Source: Streptomyces sp. NBC_00224 (lineage in GTDB: Bacteria > Actinomycetota > Actinomycetes > Streptomycetales > Streptomycetaceae). Taken from it: a stretch of 64,000 nucleotides of DNA. Location of the stretch: assembly GCF_041435195.1 (NCBI RefSeq), contig NZ_CP108106.1:2480001-2544000 (forward strand). Direction: 5' to 3'. Below, piece by piece: positions 58,697-64,000 of the stretch; position 1 is the stretch's first letter, and each line of letters starts with the position of its first letter. The notes under the pieces were generated by a model. It saw only the letters and a program-made list of their open reading frames with translations, ran no database searches and was not told the DNA's origin. Both the position numbers and the translations under genes were made by a program.

Positions 58697-59706
58697 GACG
58701 GGCTCCCGGCGTGCGCGTACTGGTTGGCGGCCCGGGCCAGGCCCAGGTGTTCGCGGAGTGTGGCGCCGGGGTAGAACCGGCGCAGTAAGCCCCGGTGCTG
58801 GAGCACCGGTACGGTCCCGTCGACGAGCAGCGCCAGATCGCGCTCGGGCTCGGCCGGGCGCAGATGGAAGCCCTCGGCCGCGCCCTGCTCGTACCAGTCG
58901 CCGATGAGCGTGGCGAGGCCGACCGCGTCGGCGGTGGTGTGCAGTTGGACGGGGAGCGAGACGAGCACCCGCAGCCGCTCGGGGTCGCGGCCGTGGGCGC
59001 GGGCCCGGTCGCGCAGCTCCTCGCGCAGTTCGCGGGCGGCGGCCGGGTCCTCGGCGCGCACCAGCGCGATGTCGGCGTGCCGGACGGCGGCCGCGCGCGG
59101 CTCGGGGGCGGTCGCGTCGATCACCGTGACGGGGTGGCCCTGCGGCGGCCGGGGCACGATGGCCGGGCCGCGCACCGAGAACGTACGGCCTTCGAAGTCG
59201 ACGTAGTGCAGCTTGTCGCGGTCGATGAAGCGGCCGGTCGGCTCGTCGCGGATCTCGGCGCCGTCCTCCCAGCTGTCCCACAACCTGCCCGCCACGTCCG
59301 CGACTTCGCGCGCCTCGTGCCACAGGTCGGCGGCGGGCGCGGCGGGGCGGCGGCCGAAGAGCGCGGCCTCCGCCTCGGTGGTGGACACCTCGGGGCTCCA
59401 GCCGGCCCGGCCCCGGCTCACCCAGTCGAGGGTGGCCACGGCCGAGGAGACGTGGAACGGCTCGGTGTGCGTGGTGGTCACGGTGGGCACGAGGCCGATC
59501 CGCTCGGTGGCGGGCGCGACCCGGGCGAGCACGGCGAGCGCGTCGAGGCCCGGCCGGGCGAAGGAGTCCCCGAGCGTGACGAAGTCCAGGGTGCCCCGCT
59601 CGGCGAGCCGGGCGAGGGCGGTGTAGTGGCGGGCTTCGTAGTGGGGCGAGCCGCCGATGTCGGCGGCGAGGTGGAGCGGCCGGGTGGGCGTACGGGGAGG
59701 AGGCAT
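58693..59706 (-). CDS. LLM-class flavin-dependent monooxygenase
   Basis: 337-residue luciferase-like monooxygenase, a distant paralogue of the next gene. LARLAERGTLDFVTLGDSFA, DWVSRGRAGWSPEVSTTEAE and HPVTVIDATAPEPRAAAVRH correspond to family motifs; the last lacks the usual QAGxS, reading DATAP. AAGGAG lies 7 bases before the ATG at 59706. It is first in a three-gene operon. A fragment of an ABC transporter ATPase gene precedes it, suggesting the operon once included uptake genes. Confidence 0.88.
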   Translation of the reverse strand: MPPPRTPTRPLHLAADIGGSPHYEARHYTALARLAERGTLDFVTLGDSFARPGLDALAVLARVAPATERIGLVPTVTTTHTEPFHVSSAVATLDWVSRGRAGWSPEVSTTEAEAALFGRRPAAPAADLWHEAREVADVAGRLWDSWEDGAEIRDEPTGRFIDRDKLHYVDFEGRTFSVRGPAIVPRPPQGHPVTVIDATAPEPRAAAVRHADIALVRAEDPAAARELREELRDRARAHGRDPERLRVLVSLPVQLHTTADAVGLATLIGDWYEQGAAEGFHLRPAEPERDLALLVDGTVPVLQHRGLLRRFYPGATLREHLGLARAANQYAHAGSPS

Positions 59707-59735
59707 GTCGGTTCTCCTTGCGGGGTGCGTCGGGA

Positions 59736-59780
59736 TCAGAGGATCTTGGCGAGGAAGGCGCGGGTGCGCTCGTGGGGCCC
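59736..59780 (-). pseudogene. C-terminal remnant of an amino-acid-type ABC transporter ATPase
   Basis: Reading the minus strand, PHERTRAFLAKIL followed by a stop (59736-59738) is the characteristic end of GlnQ/polar-amino-acid-type ABC ATPases. About 15 codons remain, with an in-frame stop directly upstream, so the rest was deleted. It lies between the FAD-binding protein and the monooxygenases, where uptake genes would be expected. Confidence 0.65.
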
Positions 59781-59829
59781 CCTTCACGGGGTGGCGGGTG
59801 GAATGCGGTACGGAGGTTGCGGCGCCGGT

Positions 59830-61638
59830 TCAGGCGCTGAGCGGGCGACACGCGAGGTCGCGCAGGAAGCTCAGCGCGGCGCGCGCACAGGCGTCGTTCT
59901 GCCGGAACGCGGGCCCGCCGGTGCGGGGCCGGGTGAAGGCGCCGGACACCCGCGCGGTGGTGTGCGGGCCGAGCGCGAAGCGGCGCGGGTGCGGGCGCCC
60001 GTCGCGGTCCAGGACCCGCCCGTCGGCGGGGTCCACGGTGAGCAGCCCGCTCGCGGTGATGCCGGCGCCGTCCCGGTGGAGGGCGCGCAGCAACGGGCTG
60101 CGGGTGCGCTCCGGGGACGGTTCGGGCAGCCGCGCCTCGACCAGGGCGCGCGCCTCGGTCCACTCCCCCGGCACACTGGCGCCGCCGGCCCGGAAGACGC
60201 CCTTGTCCTCGTCGCGCTCCACGGTGATGCCCGCGCCCAGGAACCGGACGACCCCGGCGTCGGAGAGCGCGAGCAGTTGGCGCAGCCGGGGGCCGGGCGG
60301 GCCGGAGGCGAGGTAGCTGAAGAACCCGTGCCACCGGCCGCCCACATCACCGAGCCGCAGAAGCTGCCCGTAGACGGAGAGCAGCCCCAGGAACACCGCC
60401 AGGTCGGGGCTGCGGGCCTGGTCATGACGGCGCGTCAGGTCCTGGTTGATGTAGGCGCGCAGCCCGTCCTGGAGGGCGTCGGACGACGCGAAGCGCACTC
60501 CGTCCAGGGGGTGGTCGAGCGCCTCCAGGTCGAGCCGGTCGGCCGGGTCGGGGACGGCGGCGGCGACCAGGGCGTGCAGCTCGGGGCTTCCCGCCCCGGC
60601 CGCCGCGTACTTCTCCTCGAAGTCGGGCCAGTCGACGGCCGTACGCCCGGGGTGGGCGGTGAAGAGGCGGTGGTAGTGCGCGAAGCCGAGCTCTTTGTCG
60701 ATGAGCGGCCACACATCCCGCCGGAAGTTGAGGCGGCCCGGCCGTTTCAGCAGCTCGTCGACGGCATCCGGCCCGAAGAAGCGTGGCAGCGGCGGCCGTT
60801 CGCCCTGCCAGGTGTACCCGATCTTGGAGTGGTAGGGGACCCCGCGTCGCGAGCCGACGTGGAGGACCGGCTCGCGGCCGGACGGATGGTAGGTCCCGCT
60901 CTCGTCGTAGCGCCCGCCGCGCCCCTCGGTGAGCAGCACCATCAGGTCGACGAAGGCGAGCCCGAAGCCGCGCACGATCACCGCTTCGCCGGGGCCCAGG
61001 GCCGACAGGTCCGAGTCCGCCGTGAAGTCGGGCGGCAGGTGGACGAGCCCGTGGCGTACCGCGAAGTCCGTCAACTCCCGCTGCTCGGCGTCCGGTTCGG
61101 CGTCCAGATGGCCGAGGGTGAGCACCACCAGATCGGCGCCCAGCGGCTCGGCGCGCCCTTCGAGCCACACCTGCTGGCGGCCCTCGCGCGGCCCGCCGAT
61201 CCGCAGCACCCGGGTGCGGTGCTCGTGGACGGTGACGGCGGGGCCGAGCTCGGCCACCGCCTCCTCGTACACCCAGCGCAGATACGCGCCCTGCGCACGC
61301 CGACTCGGGAAGGTCTGCCCGTCGATCCCGGCCCACTCGGCGAGGGTGGGCCCCGGACGCACCGGGCCCTCCTGTACGACCGTCTCGTCGGTGAACATGG
61401 TGACGTCCTCGGCCATGGAGTTCATCCACAGCAGCGGCGACTGCTCCTCGCGCCAGATCCGGCCGCCGCCCGGTGGATAGGGGTCCACCAGATGGACCTC
61501 CAGCGGCTGGTCCCCGTACAGGCCGGGGAGGTTGGCGGCGAGCCGCTCCAGGAATCCGGTCCCCCGCGGACCGGCTCCCACGACGACGAGGACGGACGGC
61601 GGTTTCGGGAAAGGCTGCTTCGGGAGGGGCAGGGGCAT
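59830..61638 (-). CDS. FAD/NAD(P)-binding protein
   Basis: 602-residue protein with an N-terminal dinucleotide fold, VLVVVGAGPRGTGFLERLAA, followed by VHLVDPYPPGGGRIWREEQS, the mark of the FAD_NAD_binding_9 group. The middle region (about residues 230-420) and the end PRTGGPAFRQNDACARAALS resemble lysine/ornithine N-hydroxylase-like reductases. ATG at 61638 follows GGAGCC. A TTGACA/CATAGC promoter lies about 90 bases upstream. Next to flavin monooxygenases it could supply electrons or a second oxidation. It may once have been in one operon with them. Confidence 0.8.
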   Translation of the reverse strand: MPLPLPKQPFPKPPSVLVVVGAGPRGTGFLERLAANLPGLYGDQPLEVHLVDPYPPGGGRIWREEQSPLLWMNSMAEDVTMFTDETVVQEGPVRPGPTLAEWAGIDGQTFPSRRAQGAYLRWVYEEAVAELGPAVTVHEHRTRVLRIGGPREGRQQVWLEGRAEPLGADLVVLTLGHLDAEPDAEQRELTDFAVRHGLVHLPPDFTADSDLSALGPGEAVIVRGFGLAFVDLMVLLTEGRGGRYDESGTYHPSGREPVLHVGSRRGVPYHSKIGYTWQGERPPLPRFFGPDAVDELLKRPGRLNFRRDVWPLIDKELGFAHYHRLFTAHPGRTAVDWPDFEEKYAAAGAGSPELHALVAAAVPDPADRLDLEALDHPLDGVRFASSDALQDGLRAYINQDLTRRHDQARSPDLAVFLGLLSVYGQLLRLGDVGGRWHGFFSYLASGPPGPRLRQLLALSDAGVVRFLGAGITVERDEDKGVFRAGGASVPGEWTEARALVEARLPEPSPERTRSPLLRALHRDGAGITASGLLTVDPADGRVLDRDGRPHPRRFALGPHTTARVSGAFTRPRTGGPAFRQNDACARAALSFLRDLACRPLSA

Positions 61639-61727
61639 GCGAAGGCTCCGTGGATGCCGGGATCGAACACGGTGATGCCTTCACGTACACAGCGCGGACC
61701 AGCCCCTCAGCACGGTCCGTTCCCGAG

Positions 61728-61756
61728 GCTATGCGGTGCGTACGGCCGGTTGTCAA
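61728..61756 (-). promoter_or_regulatory. Promoter of the FAD-binding protein gene
   Basis: TTGACA (61756-61751), a 17-base spacer and CATAGC (61733-61728) on the minus strand. It lies 90-118 bases before the ATG and about 70 bases from the divergent leader-peptide frame. Confidence 0.5.
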
Positions 61757-61827
61757 GGCTGTCCGCACTGTGAGCGGTACGTCTCACGGCAGTTGACGCG
61801 GATACGGATGCCTGTTCCACTTGGGCC

Positions 61828-61899
61828 ATGCATCCGCAGCAGTGGCTGGTCACGCGCTCCCACATCGACTTCGGTCGAGTGTGGTCCTCCTCCTGTTGA
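61828..61899 (+). CDS. Actinobacterial cysteine-type leader peptide (orphan)
   Basis: 23-codon frame whose core LVTRSHIDFGRVWSSSC matches the pattern (RxHIDxxRxxSxxC) of putative leader peptides that precede sulfur-assimilation and ABC-transport genes in actinomycetes. There is no ribosome site; TTGACG lies at 61793-61798, so the transcript may be leaderless. No plus-strand gene follows within 1.7 kb: the next gene is on the opposite strand. The regulated operon has apparently been lost, in line with the ABC ATPase remnant 2 kb away. From 61900 to 62082 nothing else is recognised. Confidence 0.6.
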   Translation: MHPQQWLVTRSHIDFGRVWSSSC

Positions 61900-62082
61900 G
61901 CCGACCGCCCGCACGGATTTCCCACGGCGCCCGCGCGCGCCGTTCTCCCGCGCCTTCACACAGCTGACACCGCGCACCCCTCCCCTCGCACAAGTCGCAC
62001 GACTCGCACGCCCGCGTCACCGCGTCACCGATGTCACCCACCGAACACAAGTGACCGTACGTACACACTTCATGACGGTACG

Positions 62083-63345
62083 TCAGCAGTCGCACCCGCA
62101 GTCGCATCCATCACAGCAATCGCACCCGTCGCAGCACTTGCAGACATCACAGCAATCGCAGCAGTCACAGTCGCAGTCGCGGCAGAAGCCTTCCTGCTTC
62201 TTCCGCGACCAGGGGCCCTCGTACTCCTTGGCGCAGCACATCTGGCAGGTGCAGCAGAGCCCGGCGAAGACGCCGCACCCCGCGAGGAAGCCGCGCGGCG
62301 CGGGGGGCCTGGGTCCCTCGCCCTGCGGCGGCGAACCGTACGGGTTGCCGGGCACCGGGGCGTACGGGCCGCCGGGCGGCGGCGAACCGTAGGGACCGGG
62401 CTGGTGGGAGCCGTGAGCACCGGTATCGGCGTGACCGTGGACATCGGCGTCGCCGTGACCGTGCGCATCGGCACCGCCGTGGGCGCAGCCCGCCGTCCCG
62501 AAGGACCGGTTCACGGACTGCTTCAGCTCGTGGGCGAGCAGGACGTGCGCCAGCCTGCCGTCGACGAAGTCGACCTCGCGCAGGGCGAGCCGGATGCCGT
62601 GCACCGCGTCATCGGCGAGCCGCCGGGCCTCGGCCAGGTCGGTGCCGGTCGCCGTGAGCGGGTTCCAGGCGCCCGACGCGGCGTCGGACGCCTGGTCCTC
62701 CACGGCGTCCAGGAGGTGCGCGAGCCGTCCGAAGAGGCGGCCCGCCTCGGCCAGCGGCTCGGCGTTGTGCGGGCGCCCGGCGAGTACGGCCGTGTGCGCG
62801 AAGGCCGCGGCGGTGGCCGTCTCGGTCGGCTCGGTGACCGTGAGCAGGGAGGTGCCCGGCCCGGCGAGCGCCTCGATCGCGGTCTGCCGGTCGACCGCGT
62901 CGACCAGGACCGCCGTGTCGAACCCGAGTGAGGCGCCGGTGCGGGCGCCCGCCCGGTCCCAGCTCGCGGCGAGCCGGCGGGCCGCCAGCGCCACCGGCCT
63001 GCGCTTCAACAGCCCGTCCCGGTCGGCCACGTGGTCGCGGACCTTCGCCGAGGCCAGGACCAGCGAGACGGCCGCGGCGAGCCGGGCGCCCTCGCCCTGG
63101 GCGACCGGGGCCGTCCGCATCGCGCGCAGCGGACAGGGCCCGGCGGTGCGCCTGCGCCCGGTGCTGCTCTCGACCTGAGCCTCCGTCAGAACCGAGACGA
63201 TCAGCCCGTCGTAGTTGGTCACGACCCGGGCGAGCTGGCCGTGGTCGGAGCGAAGTGCCAGGCAGAGGCCGCAGAGATGGGCCATCCACTCGGTTCTCAG
63301 GCCCTCTGTGAGCCGATGCGAGCAGGGCCTGACGATTCCGAACAC
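62083..63345 (-). CDS. DUF5685 protein with His-rich linker and Cys/Asp tail
   Basis: 420-residue protein of unknown function. The N-terminal DUF5685-like domain begins FGIVRPCSHRLTEGLRTEWM and has further Cys (HLCGLCLALRSDH), so it may bind metal. A His-rich linker (HGGADAHGHGDADVHGHADT) and a Pro/Gly-rich stretch (QPGPYGSPPPGGPYAP) follow. The last 65 residues contain 23 Cys, with repeats such as CCDGCDCCDGCDCGCDC. GTG at 63345 has GGAG 5 bases upstream. Strong metal binding is inferred; the ending resembles metallothionein-like or iron-sulfur storage tails. Confidence 0.8.
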   Translation of the reverse strand: MFGIVRPCSHRLTEGLRTEWMAHLCGLCLALRSDHGQLARVVTNYDGLIVSVLTEAQVESSTGRRRTAGPCPLRAMRTAPVAQGEGARLAAAVSLVLASAKVRDHVADRDGLLKRRPVALAARRLAASWDRAGARTGASLGFDTAVLVDAVDRQTAIEALAGPGTSLLTVTEPTETATAAAFAHTAVLAGRPHNAEPLAEAGRLFGRLAHLLDAVEDQASDAASGAWNPLTATGTDLAEARRLADDAVHGIRLALREVDFVDGRLAHVLLAHELKQSVNRSFGTAGCAHGGADAHGHGDADVHGHADTGAHGSHQPGPYGSPPPGGPYAPVPGNPYGSPPQGEGPRPPAPRGFLAGCGVFAGLCCTCQMCCAKEYEGPWSRKKQEGFCRDCDCDCCDCCDVCKCCDGCDCCDGCDCGCDC

Positions 63346-63657
63346 GACGCTCCCCCGGGTGCCGCGGGACACCTCGCCCCACGCCTCGTTCAACAGTGCG
63401 GCAGGCATCGTATCGAGCGATCCGTTCACCCGTACGTCCGCTCCATCACCCGTCTGGACGGAAGTTCATATTTTGTATCCGTTACCCGTCGTACAGCGGA
63501 AGAAAGCTGACGATTCGCCACATCTTCTGCACCAGTCCCGTCACGAATCCCCTGCACGGCGGCTATCCACTTGGCGCGGTATCCGCATCATGGACGACCA
63601 TAGGGGTGCGGAACGCGAGAAGTAGCAAGAAGAAGTCCGCTGTGAGAGGAGGCGTCC

Positions 63658-64000
63658 ATGGGATCGGTGCGCAAGGCGAGTGCCTGGCTGGGACTTGTCG
63701 AGGACAACGACGACCGCTACTACGACGACGAGTACACCGAGGAAGCCGAGTCCGGCGAAGCCTGGGTGACGGACCCGCGGGTGCGGGTGGCCTCCGAGGC
63801 GGCCCACGAGCAGGGGCGCCGGATCGCCACGGTCACGCCCGACGGGTTCCGTGACGCGCGCGGCATCGGCGAGCTCTTCCGCGAGGGCGTCCCGGTCATC
63901 GTGAACCTCACGTCCATGGAGCCCGGTGACGCCAAGCGCGTCGTGGACTTCGCGGCCGGCCTGACGTTCGGGCTGCGCGGCTCCATCGAGCGCGTGGCGA
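63658..64000 (+). CDS. SepF-like cell-division protein, N-terminal part (runs off window)
   Basis: First 114 codons of a SepF-family protein. The N-terminal amphipathic helix [16 protein letters not shown] is the membrane-binding element, followed by an acidic linker ([16 protein letters not shown]). The core then begins [20 protein letters not shown] and [20 protein letters not shown], which matches SepF. AGAGGAGG lies before the ATG. The gene is cut at the window edge. It is probably the SepF paralogue outside the dcw cluster (SCO1749-like, from memory), because no ftsZ or ylmG neighbours are visible. The 312-base gap 63346-63657 holds divergent promoters without clear hexamers. Confidence 0.92.
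   Translation, partial: MGSVRKASAWLGLVEDNDDRYYDDEYTEEAESGEAWVTDPRVRVASEAAHEQGRRIATVTPDGFRDARGIGELFREGVPVIVNLTSMEPGDAKRVVDFAAGLTFGLRGSIERVA

Overview
The window is a 64 kb piece of a high-GC actinobacterial chromosome, almost certainly Streptomyces. The evidence is GC-rich third codon positions, frequent GTG/TTG starts, several probably leaderless genes, AGGAGG-type ribosome sites, SoxR with its [2Fe-2S] cysteine cluster, a DnaE2/ImuB-like pair, LAxTG-anchored surface protein, a SepF paralogue and many TetR/GntR regulators. From memory, the order SoxR - HmgA - SGNH lipase - lytic monooxygenase/lipase - DnaE2 pair - SepF-like resembles the S. coelicolor region around SCO1690-SCO1749; I could not check this. 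No rRNA, tRNA, integrase, transposase or CRISPR array was seen.

Layout. 1-15.5 kb: partial secreted penicillin-acylase-family enzyme, SoxR, and a lipid/aldehyde catabolism neighbourhood (MaoC hydratase, acyl-CoA dehydrogenase, alcohol and aldehyde dehydrogenases) under two TetR regulators whose likely operators can be seen. It continues with an ArsR-controlled EamA transporter, a class F sortase overlapping a surface protein, a citrate transporter and a molybdopterin oxidoreductase. 15.6-24 kb: homogentisate dioxygenase with a structured operator, two copies of a nested palindromic repeat, an orphan type ISP restriction specificity-domain protein, a decayed CoA-transferase, a receptor kinase and a secreted SGNH lipase. 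24-31 kb: a compact glycan-export cluster (two GT2 enzymes, NodB deacetylase, flippase, opposing glycoside hydrolase). 31-45 kb: AAA ATPase, regulators, DUF402 protein with a possible frameshift, cell-wall-anchored LPMO, lipase, TetR/SDR pair, imuB-like-dnaE2 with an SOS box, membrane and SPFH proteins.

45-55.3 kb holds the most interesting system: a coupled operon fxsA-fxsB-aac(3)-fxsC-fxsT. It encodes a 55-residue precursor peptide ending FNSAL, a radical SAM/SPASM maturase, an AAC(3)-type acetyltransferase, a TIR-like protein, and a 1311-residue ParA-like/TIR/NB-ARC/TPR protein. Directly beside it are a SLATT-type membrane protein, divergent from fxsA, and a SLOG-type ligand-sensing protein. 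The peptide family and its enzymes are named in databases but, to my knowledge, the biological role is unresolved. The combination with SLATT and SLOG suggests a peptide- or nucleotide-signalled conflict/immunity system.

55.4-64 kb: secreted S1 protease, a DUF1684/two-flavin-monooxygenase operon, a fragment of a deleted ABC transporter ATPase, a FAD-binding protein, an orphan cysteine-type leader peptide, a DUF5685 protein with an extreme Cys/Asp tail, and the start of a SepF-like division gene. All coordinates and motifs come from reading the sequence; family assignments rest on recognition of motifs without database searches.
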